From NCBI GenBank assembly GCA_024399545.1, contig JAKSNS010000004.1:1-64000 (forward strand): 64,000 bases of DNA, given 5' to 3'. The notes below the pieces were generated by a model. The model did not search any database, was not told where the DNA came from, and saw only the letters and a list, made by a program, of their open reading frames with translations. Positions within the stretch are counted from its first letter, which is position 1. Each line of letters opens with the position of its first letter. The position numbers and the translations under genes are program-made. Below are positions 19,837-29,021 of the stretch, in pieces. This DNA is from Paludibacteraceae bacterium. Lineage in GTDB: Bacteria; Bacteroidota; Bacteroidia; Bacteroidales; Paludibacteraceae.

Positions 19837-20727
19837 TCAGCCACGTGGGTGTGACTTCTTGTATTCACCTTTCAACTGCTCGAACGACACGTGCGTATAT
19901 ATTTGTGTCGTCGCCAGCGACTCATGCCCCAACAACTCCTTGATGACATTCAAATCCGCCCCACGGTTCAGCATCGCCGTCGCAAACGAGTGGCGTATCA
20001 CATGCGGGCTTATCTTTGCCTGCGTCGATACCTTCCCCATCACCCTATGCACTATGTTATATATATGTGACGCACTCAGCGCCCTCCCATGGTCATCCAC
20101 AAAAAAATTATCGCACCTCTCTGCGAACATTTCGTCGCGCATCGTCCTGTAATTCGTCATTTTTTCCGCAAGGTCATTGCCGAAAGGCACTATCCTCTGC
20201 TTGTTTCCCTTGCCCAAAACGGTCAGTTTCCCACCCCTAATATCAACGTCAACATCTTTAAGCCCAGCAACTTCCGACCGCCTCAACCCCGTCTGGTATA
20301 TCGTCTCTATCACCATCAGGTTTCTTACGTCGTCAAAGTTACGACTATTTTCCAACATTTCCAAGCATTTGTCCATTTCTTTTTCAAGAAAATAAACAGG
20401 CAGGTTTTTCGACTTCTTAGGCAGTGGCACACCTATCGTCGGGTTTACCGTCTTTTCATCCACCAACCCCTTCAGTATCAGCCATCGGTAGAAGGAGTTA
20501 AGTGCCGAGACTTTCCTGTGTACCGAACTTGCCTTCATCTCCATCTCCCCAACCATCCACATTATCCACCCTCGCACGTCGTCCGACGTCATCGACAAAT
20601 CGTCAAACGACCCTCCTTGCGCCGAAAGCCACTCTGACAGCTGCACAAGGTCCTCCCTATAAGCAAAAGCGGTATGAACCGAGAAATTCCGTTCATACCG
20701 CAGGTATTCTATAAAACCGTCAATCAT
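19837..20727 (-). CDS. xerC: Tyrosine recombinase XerC/XerD
   Basis: 296-residue site-specific recombinase, probably one of the pair resolving chromosome dimers. It has an N-terminal SAM-like core-binding domain (1-90) and a catalytic domain with Arg149 (TGLRRSEV), Lys173, His242-Arg245 (HVIRH), His268 and Tyr277 (IYTHV). The start overlaps the rpsU stop by 4 bases (ATGA). The housekeeping position between rpsU and hpf argues against a phage integrase. Confidence 0.93.
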   Translation of the reverse strand: MIDGFIEYLRYERNFSVHTAFAYREDLVQLSEWLSAQGGSFDDLSMTSDDVRGWIMWMVGEMEMKASSVHRKVSALNSFYRWLILKGLVDEKTVNPTIGVPLPKKSKNLPVYFLEKEMDKCLEMLENSRNFDDVRNLMVIETIYQTGLRRSEVAGLKDVDVDIRGGKLTVLGKGNKQRIVPFGNDLAEKMTNYRTMRDEMFAERCDNFFVDDHGRALSASHIYNIVHRVMGKVSTQAKISPHVIRHSFATAMLNRGADLNVIKELLGHESLATTQIYTHVSFEQLKGEYKKSHPRG

Positions 20728-20915
20728 TCCTCGTCAAGGTGCATATGCTGCACATAGATGGCATGTTGCATTTTCTCGCGCTTGATGACAGATGGTTTGT
20801 CAAATTGCTGACGACGACGGAGTTCTTTTACAACGCCTGTTTTCTCGAATTTACGTTTGAATTTTTTGAGGGCTTTTTCTATGTTCTCGCCCTCTTTTAC
20901 TGGTACTACGATCAT
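20724..20915 (-). CDS. rpsU: 30S ribosomal protein bS21
   Basis: 63-residue basic protein starting MIVVPVKEGENIEKALKKF. The frame extends 11 codons upstream, but the conserved start is Met at 20915. It heads the rpsU-xerC-hpf run. Confidence 0.96.
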   Translation of the reverse strand: MIVVPVKEGENIEKALKKFKRKFEKTGVVKELRRRQQFDKPSVIKREKMQHAIYVQHMHLDEE

Positions 20916-21053
20916 TTTTTGATTCTTTTTTTTAGGTGGGACCATCATTTCGTCAGGTCCCTGTTATTAATTTTCTTTTTTATTATGCACTCCAGGTTGC
21001 CGCATCTTTATAACACGTAATAACACGATGCGCCACCCCTCATTTTGGGAGTG

Positions 21054-21083
21054 CAAAGTTACAACTTATTTTTCAATCGACAA
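21054..21083 (-). promoter_or_regulatory. Promoter of rpsU-xerC-hpf
   Basis: On the minus strand TTG (21083-21081), 19 bases, TAACTTTG (21061-21054). The leader to rpsU would be about 130 bases. Confidence 0.75.
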
Positions 21084-21145
21084 TCTCTTTTTCCAGAAAA
21101 ATTAACAAGTCACCTCCTTTAGAATCCTATAAAGTTGAATACCTG

Positions 21146-21595
21146 TTATTTAATAGCAATTTTATCTATGCGTCTCTGGTGTCTTCCTCCCTCAAAATCG
21201 GTGCTGAAGAAGGTTTTTACCACCTCCAAAGCCTCGTTTTCCTCTATGAAACGAGCGGGAAGTGACAACACATTCGCGTTATTATGTTGACGTGCGAGTG
21301 CCGCAAGCTCCGTTTTCCAGCAAATCGCCGCACGGCAACCCTGGTGTTTGTTCACGGTCATCGAGATACCGTTTGCCGACCCACAGATTGCCACGCCAAA
21401 TTCACATTCCCCCCTCTCAACAGCCGAGGCAAGGGGGTGTGCGAAATCAGGGTAATCGCAACTCTCAGCCGAGTTTGTCCCGAAATCCTCAACCTTTGCC
21501 CCCTGTTTCTCCAAATACTCTTTCACTACGGCTTTCAACTCGAAACCCGCATGGTCCGAGGCAATGCCGATTCTCATATTATTTAATGTCTCCAT
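21146..21595 (-). CDS. rpiB: Ribose 5-phosphate isomerase B
   Basis: 149-residue RpiB/LacAB-type isomerase interconverting ribose 5-phosphate and ribulose 5-phosphate. Motifs: RIGIASDHAGFELK near the start, the FGTNSAESCDYPDFA region, AICGSANGISM with the catalytic Cys, and GGRHQRRIDKI at the end. The family usually starts just before IGIxSDHAG, so the Met at 21577 is an equally good start. The upstream Met at 21595 has no visible ribosome-binding site. Confidence 0.95.
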   Translation of the reverse strand: METLNNMRIGIASDHAGFELKAVVKEYLEKQGAKVEDFGTNSAESCDYPDFAHPLASAVERGECEFGVAICGSANGISMTVNKHQGCRAAICWKTELAALARQHNNANVLSLPARFIEENEALEVVKTFFSTDFEGGRHQRRIDKIAIK

Positions 21596-21625
21596 AAACT
21601 ATATTGTTTCTAATAACGCCGCCAC

Positions 21626-21713
21626 AACGATAGATTAACGATACATTAACGATAGATTAACGATACATTAACGATACATTAACGATAGATTAACGATAGA
21701 TTAACGATAGATT
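21626..21713. repeat. Eight tandem copies of an 11-base unit
   Basis: Eight exact-length units AACGATA(G/C)ATT run from 21626 to 21713. The seventh-to-eighth position of the unit alternates between two forms (G C G C C G G G in order). The array fills the gap between the thiL stop and the rpiB start. The unit length is close to one helical turn. Confidence 0.95.
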
Positions 21714-21728
21714 GACCTATTCCAACCC

Positions 21729-22748
21729 TCAAAACGCCTTCCACCCCTGGGCCTTCAGCGTAAACGTCTGACCGTCCCTCGTCACGAGCAACTGTCCTTC
21801 CTCGGCAGGAGTGATATGACCGATAACATGAACTCCCTCCAGGTCTTTAACCTTATCATATTCCGACAGAGGCACCGTGAAGAGCAACTCATAATCCTCT
21901 CCCCCGTTCATCGCCACTGTCGTCAGGTTCATATTAAACTCCTCCGCCATCGAGGCTGTCTGGTAATCAATCGGAATCTTGTTCTCATACACCGCACAAC
22001 CCACGCCGCTCTCTTTGCAGATATGCATAAGTTCCGACGACAACCCGTCCGAAATATCCATCATTGCGGTTGGCACGACGTTGTGTTCACGCAGGAATTT
22101 CACAGTGTCAATACAAGCCTCAGGCTTCAGTTGCCTCTCAATTATATACTCTTTCCCGGCAAAATCCGGTTGGAAATCCTTATCCCCCATCTCCTGGAAC
22201 ACCTTATTCTCACGCATAAGCAACTGAAGACCCATATATGCAGCCCCCAGGTCACCCGTCACGCAGATAAGGTCGTTCACCTTTGCCCCGCTACGCAGCA
22301 CAGCCTTCCCCTTCTCCACAACCCCCATGCACGTGATGCTTATCGTCAGACCTGTCCTCGACGAGCATGTGTCACCCCCCACCACATCAACCCCTGCCTT
22401 CTCGCAGGCCAAATAAATCCCTGCATACAACTCCTCAATCTGTTCAACCGAAAAACGGTTTGACACTCCTATGCTCACCAACATCTGTGTAGGCGTGGCG
22501 TTCATTGCGCACACATCTGATATATTGACCATCGCTGATTTATACCCCAAATGCTTCAGCGGGCAATACGCAAGGTCGAAATGCACCCCCTCCAACAGCA
22601 TGTCCGTCGTCGTCACAACCTCCTTGTCGCCGTAGTCCATCACCGCACAATCATCCCCCACACCCTTCACCGTAGATGCGTTGTGAGTCTCGAAATCCTT
22701 CGTAAGTCGCTCTATCAGACCAAATTCGCCTAACTCTTCTATCTTCAT
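21729..22748 (-). CDS. thiL: Thiamine-monophosphate kinase
   Basis: 339-residue ThiL, which phosphorylates thiamine monophosphate to the diphosphate cofactor. It begins with the ELGEFGLIERL segment, followed by GVGDDCAV (29-36) and TTDMLLEGVHFD, an AIR-synthetase-like ATP/Mg site. A well-formed promoter lies just upstream. The reverse array of 11-base repeats lies just downstream. Confidence 0.97.
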   Translation of the reverse strand: MKIEELGEFGLIERLTKDFETHNASTVKGVGDDCAVMDYGDKEVVTTTDMLLEGVHFDLAYCPLKHLGYKSAMVNISDVCAMNATPTQMLVSIGVSNRFSVEQIEELYAGIYLACEKAGVDVVGGDTCSSRTGLTISITCMGVVEKGKAVLRSGAKVNDLICVTGDLGAAYMGLQLLMRENKVFQEMGDKDFQPDFAGKEYIIERQLKPEACIDTVKFLREHNVVPTAMMDISDGLSSELMHICKESGVGCAVYENKIPIDYQTASMAEEFNMNLTTVAMNGGEDYELLFTVPLSEYDKVKDLEGVHVIGHITPAEEGQLLVTRDGQTFTLKAQGWKAF

Positions 22749-22772
22749 TGCAATGCTCTAAGAAAACGGCTG

Positions 22773-22802
22773 CAAAGTTACATCAATTTTTTTACATACA
22801 AA
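22773..22802 (-). promoter_or_regulatory. thiL promoter
   Basis: TTTG (22802-22799), 18 bases, TAACTTTG (22780-22773) on the minus strand, 25 bases before the thiL start codon. It is back-to-back with the promoter of the plus-strand protease gene. Confidence 0.75.
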
Positions 22803-22826
22803 TGCGTTTTTCCCATTTTTTATTGC

Positions 22827-22834
22827 TATCTTTG
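22827..22834 (+). promoter_or_regulatory. -7 box of the S41 protease gene
   Basis: TATCTTTG, 21 bases before the ATG at 22856. A matching -33 element is not clear. Confidence 0.65.
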
Positions 22835-22855
22835 ACAAAAATTTCTCGACACTAA

Positions 22856-24412
22856 ATGAGACGACTTTTCTTACCCCTCATATTGCTTGCCGCGCCACTG
22901 TTTTTGGCAGCGCAAAGCGTTAGTAAAGAGGGAATTAAATTAGCCCAGTCACTGTCCTTGATTGAGAGTGCTTACGTTGACACCATTAACTCGGAAAACA
23001 TCGCCGGCGCAGCAATTCGCGCCATGCTCAAGGAGCTTGACCCCCATTCCTCTTATGTCCCTGCCGCCGAAGTGGCTGAAAGCCGCGAAGGGCTTGAAGG
23101 CAATTTCGAGGGTATCGGCGTTACTTTCATGATGCTCAACGACACTATAATGATTGACCAGGTGATTCAAGGTTGCCCTGCCGAAAAAAGTGGGATTTTG
23201 CCTGGCGACCGCTTCACGCACGTTGATGGGAAAGCCATCTCTGGGGTGAAGATGAAATTGTCCGATGTCCCTAAACTCATCCGTGGCCCTAAAGGCACGA
23301 CTGTCAACATAACCGTTTTCCGCCCTTCGATTAACGAGACTATAGAGTTCAAACTGACTCGCGACAAAATCCCAATCCATTCTGTTGACGCCGCTTTTTA
23401 TGTCGCACCTGGTATTGGCTACATCAAGGTCAGCAGTTTCTCGGTAACAACGGCCGAAGAGTTCAGTCAAGCTCTTAACACCCTCAGCAAGAGCGGAAAA
23501 CTCCAAAGTCTCATCATAGACCTCCAATCAAATGGCGGAGGGGTTATGAATGCCGCCATCCAACTTGCCTCTAACTTCCTCCCACGGGGTCGCGAAGTTG
23601 TCTCTATGCGAGGTGTACATCTGCCTACTCAGGTCTCTAAATCTGAAGGCTACAAACAATACGACATACCTGTCGCCGTTCTTGTCAACGAATACACTGC
23701 CTCTGCCAGCGAGATTGTCTCTGGAGCTCTCCAAGATTGGGATCGCGCAACTATCATTGGTCGTCGCACGTTTGGCAAAGGTTTGGTGCAGAGGATTTTC
23801 CCTATGAATGACGGTTCCGAGGTACGACTTACCATCGCTCGTTATTACACCCCTTCTGGCCGCAATATCCAAAAACCATATAAGGGCGGCGTTGACAATT
23901 ATTACAAAGACATCGAGAACAGGTATAAACACGGCGAGATGGTCAACCCTGACTCTGTGCAATTCCCTGATTCGCTGAAGTACTCAACCCTGCTGAAACA
24001 TAGGACTATTTATGGCGGTGGAGGTATCTTCCCTGACATTTTCGTCCCTCTTGACACAGCGTTTAATACCCCTCTATACCGAAAATTGGTCGCAAAGGGC
24101 ATAATCACCAAGTCTTGCCGCCTTTACACGGATAAGAATAGGGAGAAACTCATTAAACAATTCGCCGATTTCGAGGCATTTAACGTAGGGTTCAATGATG
24201 AAGACAAGATAAGGAAGAGCATCGAAGATGAAGCCAAGAAGGAAAAAATCGAGTTTTCCAAGAAAGATATTGAAGAAATCGCAAATACTATCCTCGTTCA
24301 GGCCAAAGCCATTATCGCTCAATCCGTTTACGGCCCTGAATATTATTATCACGTCATCTCTCCTTTGAATGACGAGTTACAGAAAGCAATACAGTTTATG
24401 ACTAATAAATAA
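22856..24412 (+). CDS. S41 family C-terminal processing protease
   Basis: 518-residue exported serine protease of the CtpA/Prc family. It has a signal peptide (about 1-20, ending LFLAAQ), a PDZ domain with the EGIGVT start (about 85-160), and a catalytic S41 domain. The nucleophile lies in NEYTASASE (Ser283 or Ser285) and the Lys in RRTFGKG (Lys308). The C-terminal 120 residues are charged and specific to Bacteroidota members. Likely periplasmic protein quality control or maturation. It is only 3 bases from the following methyltransferase gene, so they are probably co-transcribed. Confidence 0.94.
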   Translation: MRRLFLPLILLAAPLFLAAQSVSKEGIKLAQSLSLIESAYVDTINSENIAGAAIRAMLKELDPHSSYVPAAEVAESREGLEGNFEGIGVTFMMLNDTIMIDQVIQGCPAEKSGILPGDRFTHVDGKAISGVKMKLSDVPKLIRGPKGTTVNITVFRPSINETIEFKLTRDKIPIHSVDAAFYVAPGIGYIKVSSFSVTTAEEFSQALNTLSKSGKLQSLIIDLQSNGGGVMNAAIQLASNFLPRGREVVSMRGVHLPTQVSKSEGYKQYDIPVAVLVNEYTASASEIVSGALQDWDRATIIGRRTFGKGLVQRIFPMNDGSEVRLTIARYYTPSGRNIQKPYKGGVDNYYKDIENRYKHGEMVNPDSVQFPDSLKYSTLLKHRTIYGGGGIFPDIFVPLDTAFNTPLYRKLVAKGIITKSCRLYTDKNREKLIKQFADFEAFNVGFNDEDKIRKSIEDEAKKEKIEFSKKDIEEIANTILVQAKAIIAQSVYGPEYYYHVISPLNDELQKAIQFMTNK

Positions 24413-24415
24413 TTT

Positions 24416-25813
24416 ATGGAACTTTTAGCGAAAACCTATTACGGACTTGAAGAGTGCCTTGCACGCGAACTTACCGAACTTGGGGCGGACAACATCGAGA
24501 TTGGCAACCGCGCCGTCTCTTTCGAGGGCGACCTTAGACTTATGTACAAAGCAAACCTTCAGCTGCACACCGCTTTACGCATCCTCCGTCCCATTGCTGT
24601 TTTCAAAGCCGATTCTGCCGACGATGTCTATGACAATCTCCGCAATTTCGATTTCACCACCGTCATGAAGGTTAACAACACTTTCATCATCAACGAGACT
24701 GTCAATTCCGAGACTATGCACAATTCGCAATTCGTCAAGTACCGCGCTAAGGATGCTTTGGTCGATTTTTTCAATGATAAGTTTGGCAAACGCCCTAATG
24801 TCTCTGTGCAGAATCCTGACATCTGCTTTGACCTTCACGTCTCGCACGATGTCGTTACTCTGTCGCTCGACGCTTCAGGCGATTCCCTTCACCTTCGCGG
24901 TTGGCGTGTTGACCAAACCGTCGCCCCTATTTCCGAGGTCCTCGCGGCAGGTATGATTAAGATGACTGGTTGGCATGGCGAGAAGGATTTCATTGACCCT
25001 ATGTGCGGTTCTGGCACTTTGCTTATCGAGGCTGCTCTTGTGGCGTTGAATATGGCTCCTTGTCTTTACAGACGTAAATTCGCGTTTGAAAAATGGAATG
25101 ATTTTGATGCCGATTTGTTTGATGATGTTTATAATGATGATTCGGCGGAGAGGGATTTCGAGCATCATATTTACGGTTATGATATTGACCCAAAGGCTGT
25201 TGCCATTGCCAATCGTAATGTTAAGGCTGCTGGCTTGTCTAAGTACATTTCCGTGCAGCAGCGTTCTGTGGCTGATTTTACAGATTGCGATTCTCCTGCG
25301 ATTATTGTCACTAATCCTCCTTATGGCAAACGTATCGTTACTGATGATATGTTTGACCTTTACCGTTCTTTTGGTTCTGCGCTTAAGCACCATTTTGTTG
25401 ACAATATCGCATGGGTCATTTCTTCCGATAAGTCGCTTCTCGCTGCTATAGGTATGAAACCGTCAGCGAAATATAAATTGATTAACGGTGCTTTGGAGTG
25501 TGAATTTTGCCGTTATGAGATTTTTGCCGGGAAACACGGCGATTATGTGCGTGAGAAGAAATCCAAGGTTAAAGATAATGAGGAGAAGGAGACTTTATAT
25601 GACAATAAGGTAAAGGTGAAGGGTTTCTCCAAAATCGACAAACAGTTCAAGAAGGACTCTTTCAAGAAGAATGGTCCCAAGTTTGGCAAATCCAACAAGA
25701 ATAAAGAATCCAACAAGAGAGGCAGGGACGATAGGGCAAGGTTTTTTGAAAGCAAGAGGAAAAACAAAGACGCCCACAAAGACAAACGTCGCGACACTCC
25801 TGAGAAGTCTTGA
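24416..25813 (+). CDS. rlmL: THUMP-domain 23S rRNA guanine-N2 methyltransferase (RlmL-like)
   Basis: 465 residues. An N-terminal ferredoxin-like/THUMP RNA-binding region (1-155) is followed by a Rossmann methyltransferase with the SAM motif DPMCGSGTLLIEAAL (194-208) and the NPPYGKR catalytic loop (300-306) for amino-group methylation. It lacks the second, RlmK domain of the enterobacterial fusion. The last 80 residues (about 385-465) are extremely Lys/Arg/Asp-rich and likely disordered RNA-binding tail. By family the product is m2G in 23S rRNA. The exact position is inference. Confidence 0.9.
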   Translation: MELLAKTYYGLEECLARELTELGADNIEIGNRAVSFEGDLRLMYKANLQLHTALRILRPIAVFKADSADDVYDNLRNFDFTTVMKVNNTFIINETVNSETMHNSQFVKYRAKDALVDFFNDKFGKRPNVSVQNPDICFDLHVSHDVVTLSLDASGDSLHLRGWRVDQTVAPISEVLAAGMIKMTGWHGEKDFIDPMCGSGTLLIEAALVALNMAPCLYRRKFAFEKWNDFDADLFDDVYNDDSAERDFEHHIYGYDIDPKAVAIANRNVKAAGLSKYISVQQRSVADFTDCDSPAIIVTNPPYGKRIVTDDMFDLYRSFGSALKHHFVDNIAWVISSDKSLLAAIGMKPSAKYKLINGALECEFCRYEIFAGKHGDYVREKKSKVKDNEEKETLYDNKVKVKGFSKIDKQFKKDSFKKNGPKFGKSNKNKESNKRGRDDRARFFESKRKNKDAHKDKRRDTPEKS

Positions 25814-25955
25814 AACGGCAACAACTCGTTAATGTTTATTAGCCAAATAACTCAATTAAAAAGGGAATACCTATACGAATGATTGCTGCTTTCTTGTACG
25901 ATTGAAAAATTACACAAAAGGCGTTTGACTAATAGATTACTTAAACCGACATAAT

Positions 25956-27194
25956 ATGTTATACATACTGATTGGATTAATAGTTTTCGACTTTGCTTTA
26001 GGCAGGACTCTTTCGATGCTCAACGGACGTTGCGACACAAAGCCCGTCCCTGAGTGCATTCGCGACATTTATAGCGACGAAAAACGTGAACGTCAGGTTC
26101 GTTTCTCACGTGTCGGCAGGCGGTTCAGTTGGATACTCAACAGTGTCGAAACCCTCGCCATCCTTCTTATGATTCTCCTCGGCGGCTATAGGCTTCTTGA
26201 CGAACTGATTCACGGATGGTGCGGCACAATCGAGTCTCCTATGCTTTCTGCCATAGCAATGGCGGCACTGTTTTTCCTGATATTGTCTATATTGTCACGG
26301 CTTCTGAATCTCCCTTTTGACATCTACCACACTTTCGGCATCATGCAGGATTTTGGGTTCAACAAAACTACGCCCAAGACGTTCACCCTCGACATTCTAA
26401 AAAGTATGGGGCTAAACATACTGATAACCACGCTTATATTAGCCGCTGTTGTAAGTATCTATATGCAGATGCCAGACTGGTTTTGGCTTCTTGCTTGGGC
26501 AGTCGTTTCTGGGTTCTCGCTTTTTATGAGCTATTTCTACTCACAACTGATTGTGCCGCTTTTCAACAAACAATCGCCTCTCGAAGAGGGTGAGTTGCGA
26601 AACTCAATAAAAGAGCTGGCTGAGAAATCCAATTTCAGTCTCCGCGACATTTACGTAATGGATAGTAGCAAACGCTCAACAATAGCAAACGCATATTTCA
26701 CGGGGTTTGGCCATAGACGCAGGATTGTCCTTTATGACACTCTCATCGAACAACTTACAACCGAGGAGATTACGGCTGTACTCGCCCACGAGATTGGACA
26801 TTATCGCCACCGCCACACCCTCAAGTCTATCATCGTTTCTTTGGTGACTTCCCTACTTATGTTCTATCTGTTGGGGCTTACGCTTAAATACAATCTCTGT
26901 GCTGCTGCCTTAGGTTGCGTAGCCTCTTTCCATGTGAATATGTACTTTTTCTATACGCTCTACACGCCAATTGAGACTATTCTCTCGCTTGCAGGCAACG
27001 CTCTTAGCCGCAAACACGAGTATCAAGCGGACGACTATACAAAAAAGTGTGGCGTAGCCGAGGCTCAAATCACCGCCCTCAAGAAGTTGTCAGGCAACTC
27101 ATTATCCAATCCTACACCCCACCCTGCCTTTGTCTTTTTCCACTACTCACACCCAACCCTCGTTGACCGCATAAACAACCTGCGACACCCTTAA
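25956..27194 (+). CDS. M48 family membrane metalloprotease (Ste24-like)
   Basis: 412-residue integral membrane protease. It has several N-terminal membrane spans, the zinc motif HEIGH (278-282) preceded by VLA, and the third ligand Glu355 in SRKHEYQADDY. The arrangement is that of CAAX-protease/Ste24 homologues, used in bacteria for membrane protein quality control. No promoter consensus is evident in the 142-base gap upstream. The alcohol dehydrogenase follows after 39 bases. Confidence 0.92.
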   Translation: MLYILIGLIVFDFALGRTLSMLNGRCDTKPVPECIRDIYSDEKRERQVRFSRVGRRFSWILNSVETLAILLMILLGGYRLLDELIHGWCGTIESPMLSAIAMAALFFLILSILSRLLNLPFDIYHTFGIMQDFGFNKTTPKTFTLDILKSMGLNILITTLILAAVVSIYMQMPDWFWLLAWAVVSGFSLFMSYFYSQLIVPLFNKQSPLEEGELRNSIKELAEKSNFSLRDIYVMDSSKRSTIANAYFTGFGHRRRIVLYDTLIEQLTTEEITAVLAHEIGHYRHRHTLKSIIVSLVTSLLMFYLLGLTLKYNLCAAALGCVASFHVNMYFFYTLYTPIETILSLAGNALSRKHEYQADDYTKKCGVAEAQITALKKLSGNSLSNPTPHPAFVFFHYSHPTLVDRINNLRHP

Positions 27195-27233
27195 AAACGA
27201 CTCATAAACAGTATCACAATAATAAATAAAACT

Positions 27234-28400
27234 ATGAACATAGACTTTTCTTATTGCAACCCAACGCAGATTCATTTCGGCAAAACTGCCCTCACCCACC
27301 TTTCACAAGAGTTGGCAAAATACGGCAGTAACGTTCTCATGGTTTACGGCAAATCATCTATCAAGAAAATAGGCCTTTACGACCAAGTCATAAAAATCCT
27401 GCAAGATGCTGGCAAACAAGTCACGGAACTTTCAGGTATTAACTCCAACCCCCGCTACACTCAGGTTCTCGAAGGCGCGCGTCTTGTTCGCGAAAACAGC
27501 ATAGACCTCATCCTCGCCGTAGGTGGTGGCTCGGTTATCGACTGCTGCAAAGGCATTTCCGTCTCATCATACGCCACAGGCGACCCTTGGGAGAGATTTT
27601 GGATTAACAAAGAGACCCCTACCGAAAAAGTCATTCCTATAGGCACAATACTGACAATGGTAGGCACAGGTTCCGAGATGAATTCAGGTTCAGTCATCAC
27701 CAACGAAGAGCAGAAAATCAAGAACGGTGCCGTTTTCCCATTAGCGATGATGACCCCCCGTTTCTCAATCCTCAACCCAGAATACACATTCTCAGTGCCT
27801 AAATATCAGATGGTTTCTGGCATCGCCGACATCTTCTCTCACCTCATGGAGCAATATCTCTCAGGCGACGACGACTGCACAACCGACTATCTCCTCGAAG
27901 GAAACATGCTTGCGCTGATCTCCGCGTCACGCAAAGCCATTGTAAATCCCGAGGACTACGAGGCACGAAGCAACATAATGTGGTGTGCCACAATGGGCTT
28001 AAACAGAATCCTTGGTGTCAGCAAACAGCAGGATTGGGAGGTTCACATGATTGAGCATCAGCTTGGGGCATACACTGATTGCGCACACGGCATAGGTCTT
28101 GCCATAATCTCACCTGCCTACTTCCGCCACGTCTTCCGCCACGGCCTTCACCGCTACGTGCGTTTCGCCAAAAACGTCTGGAAAGTTGACCCGACAGGCA
28201 AAACCGATGAACAGATAGCATTAGAAGGCATCTCGCGTTTCGAGTCATTTATTCGTGAGTTAGGCATCCCCGCAACCCTCCGCGAAGTCGGAGCAACCCG
28301 CGAAATGCTCCCTCTCATAGCCAACTCCACAATCCTCGGCGGAGGCTACTACAAAGTCACCGCAGACGACATCCTCCAAATCTTGAACGACTGCTATTAA
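27234..28400 (+). CDS. Iron-containing alcohol dehydrogenase (butanol dehydrogenase type)
   Basis: 388-residue group III alcohol dehydrogenase. It has an N-terminal nucleotide-binding half with GGGS (97-100) and a C-terminal metal half with ADIFSHLMEQ and the His-rich IEHQLGAYTDCAHG stretch. It resembles NADPH-dependent BdhA/YqhD enzymes that reduce aldehydes during fermentation. The substrate cannot be told from sequence. It probably shares a transcript with the M48 protease upstream. Repeat-rich DNA follows. Confidence 0.93.
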   Translation: MNIDFSYCNPTQIHFGKTALTHLSQELAKYGSNVLMVYGKSSIKKIGLYDQVIKILQDAGKQVTELSGINSNPRYTQVLEGARLVRENSIDLILAVGGGSVIDCCKGISVSSYATGDPWERFWINKETPTEKVIPIGTILTMVGTGSEMNSGSVITNEEQKIKNGAVFPLAMMTPRFSILNPEYTFSVPKYQMVSGIADIFSHLMEQYLSGDDDCTTDYLLEGNMLALISASRKAIVNPEDYEARSNIMWCATMGLNRILGVSKQQDWEVHMIEHQLGAYTDCAHGIGLAIISPAYFRHVFRHGLHRYVRFAKNVWKVDPTGKTDEQIALEGISRFESFIRELGIPATLREVGATREMLPLIANSTILGGGYYKVTADDILQILNDCY

Positions 28401-28449
28401 AAATATTCAGTTCTATAACGAATTGAGCGGGTATTAAGCTGCAAGCCGA

Positions 28450-28511
28450 ACAATCGTGCAAATGAAAGCAGAGTCAAGCTCGCTTGAACTCTGCTGAATG
28501 TAGCCGATTGT
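28450..28511. other. Nested stem-loop after the alcohol dehydrogenase gene
   Basis: Outer stem ACAATCG/CGATTGT (28450-28456/28505-28511) encloses a 13-bp inner hairpin AGCAGAGT-CAAGC/GCTTG-ACTCTGCT (28467-28479/28482-28495) with a 2-base loop and one bulged A. No U-tract follows, so it is more like an mRNA 3-prime structure or small RNA than a simple terminator. Confidence 0.5.
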
Positions 28512-28650
28512 GAATTTATTCAACGCAAAGAGCTTGCTCATTTGCTGAGGCGCAGCGCATTTTATCTAAAATAGACAACAAGATGAGTAAAAGCGGAACA
28601 AGTAAAAAATACATATTTGTACCAAGTTATTATTTTATCATCACTAAGGA

Positions 28651-28714
28651 GAACAGATGTGTTAGCATGATGGTTTTTTCGGAAACTCAAAAGCCATGCA
28701 AAATATGTCTTTGT
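28651..28714 (+). repeat. 64-base direct repeat with internal hairpin, copy 1
   Basis: It begins GAACAGATGTGTTAGCATGA. The internal stem ATGGTTTT/AAAAGCCAT keeps pairing through a G-T wobble relative to copy 2. Copy 2 lies 371 bases downstream. The two flank the MITE-like element. Confidence 0.8.
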
Positions 28715-28783
28715 CCTGACTTCGGGAATGCGTCACCAAAAATATGTTTTACGGGTCGGAAAGAGTAAGACATATAAAAACCT

Positions 28784-28994
28784 ACCCCCAACTTTTTAGG
28801 TGAAATTATTGAAATTATTGAAATCGCATGCAAGCCGAAACCTCAAATGCGCACATAAATGTACACACAAACTCACAACACAAAAGAGCAAGCAAAGAGC
28901 AAGCCCTACCGTACCATAAAAAACAGAAAATCGTATAATGACTTCTCAAACGATTTCAATAATTTCAATAATTTCACCTGAAAAGTTGGAGGGT
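28784..28994. mobile_element. MITE-like element, copy 1 (short form)
   Basis: Inverted repeats of about 40 bases (28788-28826 and 28951-28990) contain AATTATTGAAATTATTGAAAT and its complement. They enclose about 125 bases with no coding capacity. The interior (about 28859-28931) is the reverse complement of 63268-63347. Relative to the 63 kb copy this one lacks roughly 90 bases next to the left arm. No transposase is present and target-site duplications were not evident. Confidence 0.75.
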
Positions 28995-29021
28995 GGTTTT
29001 TCCTCCTGTTTTATCCTTTCA

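Noticed and set aside
19837-20727. Integrase of a mobile element using the nearby tRNA genes
   Set aside because: The gene overlaps rpsU in a conserved housekeeping run, and I saw no attachment-site duplication of the tRNA 3-prime ends.
21626-21713. CRISPR array or plasmid origin iterons
   Set aside because: Units of 11 bases without spacers and no replication initiator gene nearby. Treated as a simple tandem repeat.
28583-28768. 61-codon frame as a small gene
   Set aside because: It overlaps the GTACCAAGTTATTATT module and the 64-base hairpin repeat, and the second repeat copy has no matching frame.
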